Positions 17,429-25,870 of a stretch of 46,311 bases of DNA are shown here, piece by piece. The translations under genes were made by a program, and so were the position numbers. Location of the stretch: positions 1 to 46,311 of the forward strand of contig CALAML010000184.1 of NCBI GenBank assembly GCA_937925845.1, read 5' to 3'. The notes beneath the pieces are model-generated. The model was not told where the DNA came from and ran no database searches. It saw nothing but the letters and a program-made list of their open reading frames with translations. Source of the stretch: an uncultured Acidimicrobiales bacterium. Lineage in GTDB: Bacteria > Actinomycetota > Acidimicrobiia > Acidimicrobiales > CALAML01. Positions within the stretch are counted from its first letter, which is position 1; the number at the start of each line of letters is the position of its first letter.

Positions 17429-17457
17429 CTCGAAGGTGAATAACGTTCACCTTCGAG
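17429..17457. repeat. REP-like palindrome 3 (29 bp)
   Basis: Arms CTCGAAGGTGAA and TTCACCTTCGAG, 12 bp each and perfect, with loop TAACG. Centre 83 bp from palindrome 2; arms identical to palindrome 2 but loop different. Confidence 0.9.
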
Positions 17458-17584
17458 CAACGGCATGGACGTTCGTGTCTCGTGGTCGGAGGGGTGGCGA
17501 TACGCGACGATCGCCGGGCTTGGCGGCCCGGCGATCGTTCTGCGTTTTGTTGAGCGGTTCATTGGAACCGCTTGCTCTGGATGC

Positions 17585-18784
17585 TTACAGACCCAGGGCC
17601 GACTTGAGCTGGTCGGCACGGTCGGTGCGCTCCCAGGTGAAGCCGGTCGCGGCCTCGCGGCCGAAGTGACCGTAGGCGGCCGTCTGCTTGTAAATCGGCT
17701 GACGGAGCTCAAGATCACGGAGGATGGCGCCGGGACGGAGGTCAAAGACCTCGTCGACAGCATCAACGATCTTGGCCGGATCAACGGTTTCGGTACCGAA
17801 GGTTTCCACCATGACCGACATCGGGCGAGCCACACCAATGGCGTAGGCCACCTGAACTTCACAGCGCTCAGCGGCGCCAGCGGCCACCACGTTCTTGGCA
17901 ACCCAGCGGGTGGCGTATGCGGCCGAACGGTCGACTTTGGACGGGTCCTTGCCGGAGAAGGCACCGCCCCCGTGACGGGCCATGCCGCCATAGGTATCGA
18001 CGATGATCTTTCGGCCGGTGAGGCCGGCGTCGCCCACCGGACCACCAATAACAAAGCGGCCCGTCGGGTTGACGAAGACTTCGTAGTCATCGTCGGCGAA
18101 AGCCTCAGGAATCACGGGCCGGATCACGTTCTCGATCAGATCGGGACGGATCATGTTGTCGCGGTCGATGCCATCGTTGTGCTGGGTCGAAACCAGCACG
18201 GTCTTGAGGCGGACCGGCTTGCCATCTTCGTAGTCGAAGGTGACCTGGGTTTTACCGTCGGGGCGCAGGTAAGGCACGGCGCCGGAGCGGCGGACCTCGG
18301 TCAGCTGCTCAGCCATACGGTGAGCCACGTGAATCGGCAGCGGCATCATCACGTCGGTCTCGTTACAGGCGTAGCCGAACATCATGCCCTGGTCGCCAGC
18401 GCCCTGCTTGTTCAGGTCGTCCTCTTCACCAGAGCTGCCGGAACGAACCTCTTCGGAGTCGTCGACGCCCTGGGCGATGTCGGGTGACTGCTCATCGATG
18501 GTGACCATCACACCGCAGGTGTTGCCGTCGAAACCGAACGACTCTCGGTCGTAACCGATCTCGTTGATGGTCTCCCGCACGATGGTGGGAATGTCGACAT
18601 AGGCCTTTGTGGTGATCTCGCCAGCGACCATGGCCAAGCCAGTGGTGACCAGTGTTTCACAGGCGACACGACTCATTGGATCCTGATCCAACATCGCGTC
18701 GAGGATGGCGTCCGAGATCTGGTCGGCCATCTTGTCGGGGTGTCCGCCAGTGACGGATTCCGACGTGAATGTGTAGGAACTCAC
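17585..18784 (-). CDS. metK: S-adenosylmethionine synthetase
   Basis: Makes SAM from methionine and ATP. I chose the GTG at 18784 ([10 protein letters not shown]...) because AGGAG lies 5 bp before it and because the family starts there, giving 399 aa; an open frame extends 20 codons further upstream with no family match. Motifs are [19 protein letters not shown], the ATP hexapeptide in [12 protein letters not shown] and [20 protein letters not shown]. The segment usually written SVTEGHPDK reads SVTGGHPDK here, so a normally conserved Glu next to the catalytic His is Gly. Cotranscribed with rpoZ-coaBC upstream; no SAM riboswitch seen in the 108 bp before it. Confidence 0.97.
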   Translation of the reverse strand: MSSYTFTSESVTGGHPDKMADQISDAILDAMLDQDPMSRVACETLVTTGLAMVAGEITTKAYVDIPTIVRETINEIGYDRESFGFDGNTCGVMVTIDEQSPDIAQGVDDSEEVRSGSSGEEDDLNKQGAGDQGMMFGYACNETDVMMPLPIHVAHRMAEQLTEVRRSGAVPYLRPDGKTQVTFDYEDGKPVRLKTVLVSTQHNDGIDRDNMIRPDLIENVIRPVIPEAFADDDYEVFVNPTGRFVIGGPVGDAGLTGRKIIVDTYGGMARHGGGAFSGKDPSKVDRSAAYATRWVAKNVVAAGAAERCEVQVAYAIGVARPMSVMVETFGTETVDPAKIVDAVDEVFDLRPGAILRDLELRQPIYKQTAAYGHFGREAATGFTWERTDRADQLKSALGL

Positions 18785-18850
18785 ATGCACTCCTAGGAGG
18801 GGTTTGTATCCAACCAGTGTGAACCATCCCGCCTGCGAGTGCACATTGAC

Positions 18851-18883
18851 GAGGCCCCAAATTCACAGAATGTGTGGAGCCTC
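18851..18883 (-). terminator. 9-bp hairpin between coaBC and metK
   Basis: On the minus strand GAGGCTCCA can pair with TGGGGCCTC (one G-U), loop about 15 nt. It begins about 10 nt after the coaBC stop and ends about 66 nt before the metK start. No T-tract. It may be a weak terminator or an mRNA processing/stability element between the two genes. Confidence 0.4.
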
Positions 18884-18892
18884 TGGTTGAAA

Positions 18893-20155
18893 TTAGGTTT
18901 GGGACCGGCGTAACTCTACGACACGATCGAGCACCGCGGCTGCCACATCGTGTTTCGATTGCAACGGAAGCTGCTCCGGCTCACCGGTGGCCGACAGCAA
19001 CAGCACTCTGTTCGTGTCGCCAGCGAAGCCGGCGCCAGCCTCTGTGAGATCGTTCGCGACCAGAAGATCGGCGTTCTTCGAGACCAGCTTCTTCTGGGCG
19101 TTGGCAGCCACATCAGTGGTCTCGGCGGCGAATCCGATCAAGATTTGGCCGGCGCTCTTGCTGGAGCCAAGACCGGCGAGAATGTCCGCCGTCGGCACCA
19201 GCTCGATCGAATCCCAGCCATCGGCCTTCTTGATCTTGTTATCGGCTTGCTCGGCCGGAGCGAAATCGGCCACGGCCGCGGCCATCACAACCACATCGGT
19301 TTCCGGCCAACGGGCGGTCACAGCCTCGTGCATGTCGGCTGCGGTCTCCACCCGAACCACCTTGGCTGCCGGAGGAGTCTCCAAACCGGAGGTGGTGATG
19401 AGGGTGACGCTCGCCCCGCGGGCCGCAGCCACATCGGCAAACGCATGCCCCTGACGACCGGACGATCGATTGGTGATGAAGCGCACCGGATCGATCGGTT
19501 CACGAGTGCCGCCCGCGGTGACCAAGACCCTCAGGCCGGCCAGATCGGTGCCCGGCGCGACCGAGCCTGAAGGCTCGGACCCATGGCCACCATCGTGAGA
19601 TTGATACGGGCGACCGGCCAGCACATCGTGCGCCGCATCCACCACAGTGGCGGGATCGGCGAGACGCCCGGCCCCAACATCCCCGCCGGCCAGCCGCCCC
19701 GACTCCGGCGGCACAATCGTGACGCCACGCTCGGCCAGCACGGTGAGGTTCTCCTGGACTGAAGCTTGTTCCCACATCTCGGTGTGCATCGCCGGGGCGA
19801 CGACCACCGGAGCGCGGGTGGCCAAAAGCGTTGCGGTCAAGAGGTCGTCGGAAAGACCCATACGGTATGCGGCGATGGCCCTCGCCGTTGCCGGACAAAC
19901 CAGGATCAGGTCCGCCGATTGACCGAGCCGGGTATGAGGGATGCGATCGGGGTCGGCCCACAGGCTGGTGTGGGCGACCTCGGAGGCCAGGGCCGAAAAG
20001 GTGGCAGCGCCAACAAAGCGCTGTGCCGACTCAGTGAGAATAGGGGCGACATGGGCTCCGGCGTCGACCAGACGTCGACACACCTCAATCGACTTGTACG
20101 CGGCGATGCCGCCGCTGACGCCAAGTACGACAAAACGTCCAGCCAGCGAACTCAT
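18893..20155 (-). CDS. coaBC: Bifunctional phosphopantothenoylcysteine decarboxylase / phosphopantothenate-cysteine ligase
   Basis: Two steps of coenzyme A synthesis. The N-terminal flavoprotein CoaC (1-about 190) has VLGVSGGIAAYKS, the catalytic His in IPHTRLG and the PAMHTEMW motif. The Cys-containing loop of E. coli CoaC is GRLAGGDVGAGRL here, without Cys. The C-terminal CoaB (about 205-420) has LVTAGGTREPIDPVRFITNRSSG and the Lys motif ADNKIKK. Length 420 aa is normal. It follows rpoZ by 74 bp and precedes metK by 108 bp. Confidence 0.96.
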   Translation of the reverse strand: MSSLAGRFVVLGVSGGIAAYKSIEVCRRLVDAGAHVAPILTESAQRFVGAATFSALASEVAHTSLWADPDRIPHTRLGQSADLILVCPATARAIAAYRMGLSDDLLTATLLATRAPVVVAPAMHTEMWEQASVQENLTVLAERGVTIVPPESGRLAGGDVGAGRLADPATVVDAAHDVLAGRPYQSHDGGHGSEPSGSVAPGTDLAGLRVLVTAGGTREPIDPVRFITNRSSGRQGHAFADVAAARGASVTLITTSGLETPPAAKVVRVETAADMHEAVTARWPETDVVVMAAAVADFAPAEQADNKIKKADGWDSIELVPTADILAGLGSSKSAGQILIGFAAETTDVAANAQKKLVSKNADLLVANDLTEAGAGFAGDTNRVLLLSATGEPEQLPLQSKHDVAAAVLDRVVELRRSQT

Positions 20156-20229
20156 GAGCTCAATCTCCGGGGCGCTTGGGCGGTTGGTTGCGTCGGGGCT
20201 GATCGCTCAGAGCGCCGACGGCCAGACCG

Positions 20230-20529
20230 TCAGCTTTCGTCCTCGGCCGGCAGCTCAGCCTCAACCTCGGGCAGCGGTTCCTCAACCTCTTCGACGCCCA
20301 CAATCTTTTCCACCGCGATCTCTTCGAAGGCGATCGACAATGGCTTGCGGGCCACCGAAGTGACCTGCGGCGGTATGTCGCGGCCCTGGTCGCGGCCCAG
20401 CTGGTTGAAGTAGTTGTTGATCTGGCGGGCCCGCTTCGAGCCCAGGGTGACCAGCGCAAACTTCGAACCGGTGAGCTCGAGAAGGTTCTCGACTCGGGGC
20501 TGCATCATGGTGTCGTGACGTTCGGCCAT
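20230..20529 (-). CDS. rpoZ: DNA-directed RNA polymerase omega subunit
   Basis: Assists assembly of RNA polymerase by holding beta'. The conserved core is residues 8-75, with MMQPRVENLLE, SKFALVTLGSKRARQIN and ARKPLSIAFEEIA. The last 25 residues are an acidic Glu-rich tail. At 99 aa it has typical actinobacterial length. It follows gmk by 67 bp, as in the conserved mihF-gmk-rpoZ-coaBC-metK-priA order. Confidence 0.96.
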   Translation of the reverse strand: MAERHDTMMQPRVENLLELTGSKFALVTLGSKRARQINNYFNQLGRDQGRDIPPQVTSVARKPLSIAFEEIAVEKIVGVEEVEEPLPEVEAELPAEDES

Positions 20530-20596
20530 AGCTACTCAGCGTCTCCGCAGGTGATTTGGGGGTCTGGGCTCTCGAACACAGGATTCGTGAACCTCA

Positions 20597-21166
20597 TCAC
20601 GATACCCGATCGCGGGTCGCTTTGATGATGGCATGCACTTCGGTGACCGCTTCTTCGAGCACATCGTTGATCACGATTTGGGCACCCAACTCCTGGCCGG
20701 CAGCTGCCTCTTCGGCCGCTTTGGCCAAACGGCGCTCGATCAGATCGGGGGCATCACCGCGCTTACGCAGGCGAGCTTCCTGGATTTGCGCCGACGGCGT
20801 ATCGATGAAGATCAGCAATGCCTCGGGATACTTCGCCGCCACCTGCCGGGCGCCCTGCACGTCGATCTCCAGCACCACATCCTGGCCCGCAGGCGCGTCC
20901 GGCATCGGGGTGCCGTAGTAGTTGTCGAGAAACTCGGCGTGCTCAAGGAATCCGCCAGCCTCGATATGGGCTTCGAACTCGGTGCGGCTGACAAAGTTGT
21001 AGACGTCAGGCGCCTCGCTTGGGCGCCGGGGCCGCGTCGTCCAGGAGCGGCTGAGCCACAGCTGCCGGTCGCGAGGCATCAGCTCGGCCACGACCGTGCC
21101 CTTCCCAACCCCGCCCGGGCCGGAAATGACGATGATGAGGCCGTCCCGGTTGGTCTCGACACTCAC
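20597..21166 (-). CDS. gmk: Guanylate kinase
   Basis: Phosphorylates GMP to GDP with ATP. The P-loop is GPGGVGKGT (16-24; usually GPSGVGKGT). The GMP-binding region shows [26 protein letters not shown] and FLDNYYGTP, and the lid has [16 protein letters not shown]. 189 aa. The GTG start overlaps the mIHF stop in GTGA, so the two are translationally coupled. Confidence 0.97.
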   Translation of the reverse strand: MSVETNRDGLIIVISGPGGVGKGTVVAELMPRDRQLWLSRSWTTRPRRPSEAPDVYNFVSRTEFEAHIEAGGFLEHAEFLDNYYGTPMPDAPAGQDVVLEIDVQGARQVAAKYPEALLIFIDTPSAQIQEARLRKRGDAPDLIERRLAKAAEEAAAGQELGAQIVINDVLEEAVTEVHAIIKATRDRVS

Positions 21167-21489
21167 GCGAAGTTCTCCAGCAACGCGGCGCGCTGATGCT
21201 CACCCAACCCTCGAAGCCGGCGAGACTCATCGATGCCGATGTCGGCCAGCGTTCGTCGGGCTTTGACCTTGCCGATCGCCGGTAGCGACTCGACCACCGT
21301 CAAGACCTTCATCTTGGCCACCAGCGGATCTCGGTCGGCTTCGGCCAAGAGGTCGGCCAGCGACAGGTCGCCAGCTTTGAGTTGCTGTTTGCGCTCCGCT
21401 CGCATTCGGCGAACCATGAGCGCCTTGTCGCGAGCCTGCTGACGCGCCTGCTCGGTTTGGGCGGGTGGGTTGGGCACGCCGTGGACCAT
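21163..21489 (-). CDS. mihF: Integration host factor, actinobacterial type (mIHF)
   Basis: A small DNA-bending nucleoid protein specific to actinobacteria. The ATG at [13 protein letters not shown] is chosen, giving 108 aa; an open frame continues 16 codons upstream through a palindrome-bearing stretch without family match. The core has [50 protein letters not shown] (with the H2TH-like PxxGxxKA) and [18 protein letters not shown]. It precedes gmk with overlap. Confidence 0.95.
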   Translation of the reverse strand: MVHGVPNPPAQTEQARQQARDKALMVRRMRAERKQQLKAGDLSLADLLAEADRDPLVAKMKVLTVVESLPAIGKVKARRTLADIGIDESRRLRGLGEHQRAALLENFA

Positions 21490-21536
21490 ATCAGGACCCC
21501 ATGACCCGAAGCCGGGCCAAGCTGCAGCAACCCCCA

Positions 21537-21603
21537 CCTCTGAGGTGAGCGTGGTTCACGATCTGGACCGGCACTTCGAGGTGAATGCCATTGCCCTCCA
21601 AGG
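21537..21603. repeat. Two decayed REP-like palindromes between pyrF and mihF
   Basis: First copy about 21537-21566: CCTCTGAGGTGA, then GCGTGG, then TTCACGATCTGG, with only the inner part still pairing. Second copy 21574-21603: CTTCGAGGTGAATG, C, then CATTGCCCTCCAAGG, with a damaged right arm. Centres are about 36 bp apart. The rest of 21490-21710 (221 bp) holds nothing else I recognise. Confidence 0.6.
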
Positions 21604-21710
21604 TCAGCTGCGCCGCGAGAACGCCGCAGGCGCGACCCTGCTTAGGACCAGCGGTGGATTCGGTAGTCGCGGCGTGTAGCCCGACACGCCGACGAACGGC
21701 ACCGGGTCAG

Positions 21711-22418
21711 CTACGAGAGTTCCTCGCACACTGCAGCGGCGGCGGCAACGGGATCCTCAGCCTGGGTCACTGCTCGACCGAGGACCAGGAGATCGGCTCC
21801 GGCATCGACCGCTTCACGGGGAGCGGCGGTGCGGGCATGATCATGCGAGGGGGTTCCGGCCATACGGATGCCAGGCACAACCCGCAGTAAGCGCGGGGCG
21901 ATCTGACGGGCCTCCACCAAGTCATCGGCAGCGCAGAACACGCCACCACAGCCAGCCTCAACTGCAGTGGCGGCGCGCTTGCCCATGATGTGCGGCGGCG
22001 CTCCCCCATCGCTGGTGAGGATGGTCACGGCGACAAGCGTCGGCTCATCCATCCCGGCGTTCGCGGCCCCAGCTGAGAACCCACGCACAGCCGACTGCAT
22101 CATCTCTACTCCGCCGAAAGCATGCACCGTGAGGTACTTGGCACCCAGAGCGCCGAGGACCGAGGCGGTGCGTTCGACGGTGTCAGGGGTGTCGAGCAGC
22201 TTCAGGTCGAGGAAGACGTCGTAGCCGAGGTCTTCGAGGATGCCGACAATCTCGGGGCCGGTTGCGGCATAGAGTTCCATGCCAACCTTGGCGACGCCAA
22301 AGTAGGGGGCGAGGTCGATGGCGAGGCGACGGGCGGCGACCATGTCGTCCACGTCGAGGGCCAGCGCCAACTTGTCAGCGACCGGCAGGCGATCGGTCAC
22401 GGTCTGGGTTGCAGTCAT
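21711..22418 (-). CDS. pyrF: Orotidine 5'-phosphate decarboxylase
   Basis: Last step of UMP synthesis. The start chosen is the ATG at MTATQTVTDR (235 aa), with GGAG about 9 nt upstream; another ATG 12 codons upstream is possible. The active site is LDVDD (21-25), Lys44 and the Asp-Lys-Asp triad DLKLLDTPDT (Asp71, Lys73, Asp76). VPGIRMAG and ADLLVLGRAVTQAEDP near the end bind phosphate. In the usual order pyrF directly follows pyrD; here 3.7 kb of unrelated DNA intervenes. Confidence 0.95.
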   Translation of the reverse strand: MTATQTVTDRLPVADKLALALDVDDMVAARRLAIDLAPYFGVAKVGMELYAATGPEIVGILEDLGYDVFLDLKLLDTPDTVERTASVLGALGAKYLTVHAFGGVEMMQSAVRGFSAGAANAGMDEPTLVAVTILTSDGGAPPHIMGKRAATAVEAGCGGVFCAADDLVEARQIAPRLLRVVPGIRMAGTPSHDHARTAAPREAVDAGADLLVLGRAVTQAEDPVAAAAAVCEELS

Positions 22419-22666
22419 CTGGGCATACTCCGAATCGGTTTGTTTGGGGGTCATCACCCGGGCTGAGGCGAACGGCTTGAGCCAAGGTGACGGGCTGTCG
22501 AGCCGGTGAGGCCAATGCCCACGAGCCCGAAACGACAACGCCACGACTTCGGTCGCACAGTAGTCCTCCGATACAGCCAATCGGTTCACCCCCGGCAGTT
22601 TTGAGGGTTTCGGTGAGAAAATGCCGAGAGCGACCACAAACCGCCGCCCGGTAATGGTGTTTCGAT

Positions 22667-22699
22667 CCTCCAAGATGAATGCCATTCACCTTGAAGGAG
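22667..22699. repeat. REP-like palindrome 4 (imperfect)
   Basis: CCTCCAAGATGAATG, centre C at 22682, CATTCACCTTGAAGG. The inner six base pairs are perfect; an A/C mismatch and a one-base bulge lie further out. Confidence 0.75.
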
Positions 22700-22718
22700 C
22701 GGCTCAAGCCTTTCCGAC

Positions 22719-22747
22719 CTCCAAGGTGAATGCGGTTCACCATGGAG
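22719..22747. repeat. REP-like palindrome 5 (29 bp)
   Basis: Arms CTCCAAGGTGAA and TTCACCATGGAG with loop TGCGG; one mismatched pair. Centre 51 bp from palindrome 4. Confidence 0.85.
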
Positions 22748-22770
22748 ATGAGTGCTTGGAGATGAGTGCC
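22743..22770. repeat. 14-nt tandem duplication beside palindrome 5
   Basis: TGGAGATGAGTGCT (22743-22756) is followed directly by TGGAGATGAGTGCC (22757-22770). The first copy begins inside the right foot of palindrome 5, which suggests slippage or a break repaired at the hairpin edge. Confidence 0.8.
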
Positions 22771-22819
22771 GACGGCCGAGAGGCGGGCTGGGCTCGCCGC
22801 TGGGGACTAGTGTCGGCCT

Positions 22820-23263
22820 ATGGGTATTGAGGGTGAATATGAGCCAAGTCCGTGGGATTGGGTAGCCAAGCAGGTTGAGGCCTACGAGGCCTCCGGTGGC
22901 ACCGAGGCCAACACGCTGATGGACACCGGCATCCCGATCATCGTGATGACGACGGTTGGCCACAAGAGCGGCAAAGTCCGCAAGGTGCCGCTGATGCGGG
23001 TTGAACACGAGGGCGAATACGCGGTCATTGCCTCGAAGGGCGGCCATGACCACCACCCCGGCTGGTTCCATAACCTGGTCGCCGACCCCAACGTTACGAT
23101 CCAAGACGGCCCCGAACCCTGGGCTGGCACGGTTCGCCTGGTTGAAGGTGACGAACGCGAGGCCTGGTATCAGCGTGGCATTGAGGTCTATCCGCCCTAC
23201 GAGGAATATGCGGCCAAAGCCGATCGAGTCATTCCGGTCTTTATCGCCAGCCCCAACTCGTAG
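22820..23263 (+). CDS. Deazaflavin (F420)-dependent nitroreductase-family protein
   Basis: A split-barrel protein of the DDN/PF04075-type family that binds the deazaflavin F420 in actinobacteria. Signatures are TTVGHKSGKVRKVPLMRVEHEG, VIASKGGHDHHPGWFHNLVADP and a C-terminal AWYQRGIEVYPPYEEYAAKADR. 147 aa is typical. Members reduce varied quinone, nitro or fatty-acid substrates; the substrate is unknown here. It is the first gene of the plus-strand accessory block and its leader contains two REP-like palindromes. Confidence 0.9.
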   Translation: MGIEGEYEPSPWDWVAKQVEAYEASGGTEANTLMDTGIPIIVMTTVGHKSGKVRKVPLMRVEHEGEYAVIASKGGHDHHPGWFHNLVADPNVTIQDGPEPWAGTVRLVEGDEREAWYQRGIEVYPPYEEYAAKADRVIPVFIASPNS

Positions 23264-23307
23264 CTGCTCGGCGGGTCGCAAACGTTTCAGGCCTGGACCC
23301 ACCAGTC

Positions 23308-23871
23308 ATGCAGCGAATATCGGTAATTGGAAGCTCCGGTGCTGGGAAATCCACCCTGGCCGCCCATCTCGCAGCCGCGCTTGGCCTCGGCCATATCGAA
23401 CTGGATGGGCTCTACCATCTCGAGAACTGGTCGCATCCGACGGACGACGAGTTCATCAAGTCGGTGTCGGCTGCGATGGACCGCTTTGAGTCGAGCCACG
23501 GTGGCTGGACCATGTGCGGTGACTACGGGAGCCAGATCGGCACCCTCCGCGACCAGCGTTCCGACACAATTGTGTGGCTTGACCTGCCGAAGGCTGTTGT
23601 GATCGGCAGGGTTGGTCGGCGGACGGTTCGGCGGGCCCTGCGACGCGAGGTGCTGTGGAACGGCAACCGGGAGCCGCTCACCAACTTTTACCGCTGGGAT
23701 CCGGAGGTGAACGTGGTGCGATGGTCCTGGGTCAACTTCGACAAGAAGCGAAGAGGGTTCGCAGCGAAGTCACGCGATGGCAGCTGGTCCCACCTGACCG
23801 TCCACCGCCTTACAAACAAAGCCGAGGTCGACCGCTTCATGGCCTCACTCGCGGACCACGCTGACGGTTGA
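23308..23871 (+). CDS. P-loop ATPase/adenylate-kinase-like (FlaR-type) protein, 187 aa
   Basis: The N-terminus IGSSGAGKST (7-16) is a Walker A motif; ELDGLYHLENW follows as in proteins annotated DNA topology modulation protein FlaR or adenylate kinase-related. IVWLDLPK holds the hydrophobic strand of Walker B, and ALRREVLWNGNREPL is a basic lid region. The family name comes from old genetics; the true substrate is unknown and small-molecule kinase activity is likely. It lies 44 bp after the nitroreductase-like gene. Confidence 0.85.
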   Translation: MQRISVIGSSGAGKSTLAAHLAAALGLGHIELDGLYHLENWSHPTDDEFIKSVSAAMDRFESSHGGWTMCGDYGSQIGTLRDQRSDTIVWLDLPKAVVIGRVGRRTVRRALRREVLWNGNREPLTNFYRWDPEVNVVRWSWVNFDKKRRGFAAKSRDGSWSHLTVHRLTNKAEVDRFMASLADHADG

Positions 23872-23941
23872 CCCAAGCCGGGTCATGGACACTGCACCCA
23901 ATCACCACCCGGCCCATGGGCAAACCGCGGATGTGGCGGCA

Positions 23942-23993
23942 CGGCGGCCGCACCGCCGCGATGCGGGATGGGCGCGTAATCCAGTGATACTGG
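23942..23993 (+). promoter_or_regulatory. Hairpin and inverted repeat just before the zincin gene
   Basis: CGGCGG-CCGCA-CCGCCG (23942-23958) is a perfect 6-bp hairpin that could end the ATPase transcript. CCAGT-GAT-ACTGG (23981-23993) is a perfect 5-bp inverted repeat ending 4 bp before the GTG start at 23998, where an operator or translation-blocking stem could act. Both assignments are tentative. Confidence 0.3.
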
Positions 23994-23997
23994 TGCG

Positions 23998-24672
23998 GTG
24001 TCCGGAATTGACTTCACCGACGAAGAGTTCGAGGAGCTCTTCGGAGACCACGTCGCAGTTGAGTCAAAGGCGAGACGCCCATGGGTCCGCTTCCTCGGCT
24101 TCTTTATCGCCGCAGCCATGCTGGCCACTGGCGCTTCGGCGGCATTCAACCTCTGGCGAGATCGAAACCTGATCCGCAACCCCGATTCGATACAGATCGC
24201 AGCCGAGGAACGGGTCGCTGAATCAGAGTTTGGTTGGTTGGTCAGCGACATTGTGGTGCAGCAAACCAACATCGAAGTTGGGGCCTTTGTCCGCAATAAC
24301 CCAGCCGACGGGGTCATCCACATCTCCAACCGCGGGTGGCAGCCGGACGACCTGCGGGAAACTGTCGACCACGAAATTGGTCACCTTCTCGACTTTGCCA
24401 TCTACAACCTTGAGGTCCCTGACCCGACCGACATCACCGATACCGGGCGCCGGTTGGTCCCCGAGGGAGAACGTCGCGGCGGCCTCGAAAGCGAGGTTTG
24501 GGCTGAGTGTTATGCGGTCAGCACCGGTGAACGACTGCTTGATGGCTCGAGCGATCGGGCGGTATACCGCTGCACCCCCGACGAGTTCGACGTACACGTG
24601 GCCGAAATGGCCGCCATCACCGAAATCTGCCGCCCCTGGGATACCCGGGAATGCCGCCCCCTCGACCGCTAG
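23998..24672 (+). CDS. Membrane-anchored zincin-like protein, 224 aa
   Basis: One transmembrane segment (about residues 32-50, FLGFFIAAAMLATGASAAF) follows an acidic cytoplasmic N-terminus (DFTDEEFEELFGDH). The outer part carries the metalloprotease motif HEIGH (His125, Glu126, His129) in DHEIGHLLDF and a downstream ESEVWAECYAV (Glu165/Glu170) that could give the third zinc ligand, a gluzincin-like layout. Four later Cys may form disulfides. I do not know the family; it resembles small actinobacterial zincin-fold proteins. The start is a GTG. Confidence 0.75.
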   Translation: MSGIDFTDEEFEELFGDHVAVESKARRPWVRFLGFFIAAAMLATGASAAFNLWRDRNLIRNPDSIQIAAEERVAESEFGWLVSDIVVQQTNIEVGAFVRNNPADGVIHISNRGWQPDDLRETVDHEIGHLLDFAIYNLEVPDPTDITDTGRRLVPEGERRGGLESEVWAECYAVSTGERLLDGSSDRAVYRCTPDEFDVHVAEMAAITEICRPWDTRECRPLDR

Positions 24673-24731
24673 CCGGGCCTTACGCATCGATCCTGCCGTT
24701 GCACGACTGCTGATCGCCGGACCCCCTCTTA

Positions 24732-24764
24732 ACCTCCAAGGTGAATGCCATTCACCTTGGAGGT
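24732..24764. repeat. REP-like palindrome 6, longest perfect copy (33 bp)
   Basis: Arms ACCTCCAAGGTGAATG and CATTCACCTTGGAGGT, 16 bp each with no mismatch, around a single C. It lies 62 bp upstream of the RAYT start codon, the position where RAYT genes commonly carry a REP copy. Confidence 0.95.
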
Positions 24765-24826
24765 ATCTGAAGCCGTAGTAGAGGGGCCGAAAGAGACTGT
24801 CATCGCGCGTCTGTAAGTTGCTGGCC

Positions 24827-25453
24827 ATGTCTAAACCACGCCATGAACACCATGGGGCTCTCCAACACGTGTACAACCATGCTGTTGATGAGATCCTGCT
24901 CTTTCTGAGCGATCGCGACCGGGAGCTCATGCTGAAAAAGCTCAACCGGGCCGCAGCGCGCTACGGGATCATCATCCACGCCTTCGTGCTGATGTCGAAC
25001 CACATCCATCTGTTGATCGAGACACCCGAGCCCGACATGGGCCCCTTCATGCAGCACTTCAAGTCCTGCTTCACCAAGGCCTTCAACAGGATCCATGGCC
25101 GCAAGGGCGCCATCTTTCGAGAGCCGTACCACAGCGAACTCATCAAGACGGATGAACAACTCAAAGAGATCCTGCGCTACATCCACAACAACCCGGTCAA
25201 GGCGGGCATCGTTCGTCGGCCCGAGGACTTCACCTGGTCGTCCATGGCGGCCTACCTCGGCAAAGCCAAGCGTCCCGAGTGGCTCACGATCAGGCGCATG
25301 CTCGATCTTCTCCAGGGCAGGAAGAACTTTCAGCGATTCACTGCGGACCTCCCAGCAGAGCCGGCGGCATCAACTCGGCGGAGCAAGAGCCACCCCCAAC
25401 TCGCCCGAAAACCTCAACCCCCTTCAGCGCCGAGCGAGAGGTGGATTGCCTAA
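24827..25453 (+). CDS. REP-associated tyrosine transposase (RAYT, TnpA-REP / Y1 HUH family)
   Basis: A single-strand DNA HUH transposase of 208 aa. The motif MSNHIHLLIE gives the HxH metal pair His59/His61; the catalytic Tyr is Tyr118 in LRYIHNNPVKAGI. The strings IFREPYHSELI and EDFTWSSMAAY are characteristic of COG1943/Y1_Tnp RAYTs. The spacing between HUH and Tyr (57 residues) fits the E. coli enzyme. RAYTs are domesticated IS200-like proteins that cut and join REP hairpins; the gene normally lacks its own ends and is single-copy. The Lys/Arg/Pro-rich C-terminal tail (175-208) is like that of other RAYTs. ATG chosen; a TTG lies 9 bp upstream. Flanked by family palindromes on both sides. 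Confidence 0.9.
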   Translation: MSKPRHEHHGALQHVYNHAVDEILLFLSDRDRELMLKKLNRAAARYGIIIHAFVLMSNHIHLLIETPEPDMGPFMQHFKSCFTKAFNRIHGRKGAIFREPYHSELIKTDEQLKEILRYIHNNPVKAGIVRRPEDFTWSSMAAYLGKAKRPEWLTIRRMLDLLQGRKNFQRFTADLPAEPAASTRRSKSHPQLARKPQPPSAPSERWIA

Positions 25454-25870
25454 CAGCCGCGCTCGGGCGCCTACCGAAATCGGTCAGCAGCCATCGAGGC
25501 GAGCTGCCGGGCGCTGCCAGAGCTGCAAGGGAGCATCGACAGATCAATTGTTGGCAGATCGTCCCTGAAGGACTCAGCACCCCAGCTCACTCCACAGGGA
25601 CCGCGCCCTCGACAAACGAAAACGGGACGGCGTCAGTCGCCGCCGCGCGGGAGGATCTGGGGCTTTGGGGGCGTAGTCCGGCAAAGGTCAGACCGGAGGA
25701 ACGGACGCGGCACCGCAGTGTCAGGCGCTTTATGCGCCAGCCAAGGTGACTGCCGCTGGCCGCATACCGGCAATCGGCAGGCAAGACCGCGCAAGAACGA
25801 CACGGAGACGGCGGCAAACGGGCAGCCGTCGCCTCATTGGCGCGCCGATAACCATTCGCGGCCCGATCGA

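Larger units (their letters stand above)
17182..17584. other. metK-priA spacer with three palindromes
   Basis: A 403-bp stretch without a gene. It holds three palindromes of the RAYT-associated family, whose centres at 17277, 17360 and 17443 are exactly 83 bp apart. The right flanks share GAGCARC-like sequence and the left flanks share TTCC-ACCTC, so the repeat unit is longer than the hairpin. Reading frames that run through it are shadows of metK in other frames. Confidence 0.8.
22419..22819. other. pyrF-nitroreductase divergent spacer with two palindromes
   Basis: A 401-bp divergent region. It carries palindromes 4 and 5 and a perfect-looking tandem duplication of 14 nt. Promoters for pyrF (minus) and the nitroreductase-like gene (plus) must lie here, but I cannot pick them with confidence. 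Open frames in it run through the palindromes and have no family match. Confidence 0.6.

Noticed and set aside
17281..18090. Minus-strand frame overlapping metK and the spacer
   Set aside because: Shifted register of metK followed by palindromes; no family match.
18785..18892. SAM riboswitch before metK
   Set aside because: Only a 9-bp hairpin is seen, without the conserved joining sequences of known classes.
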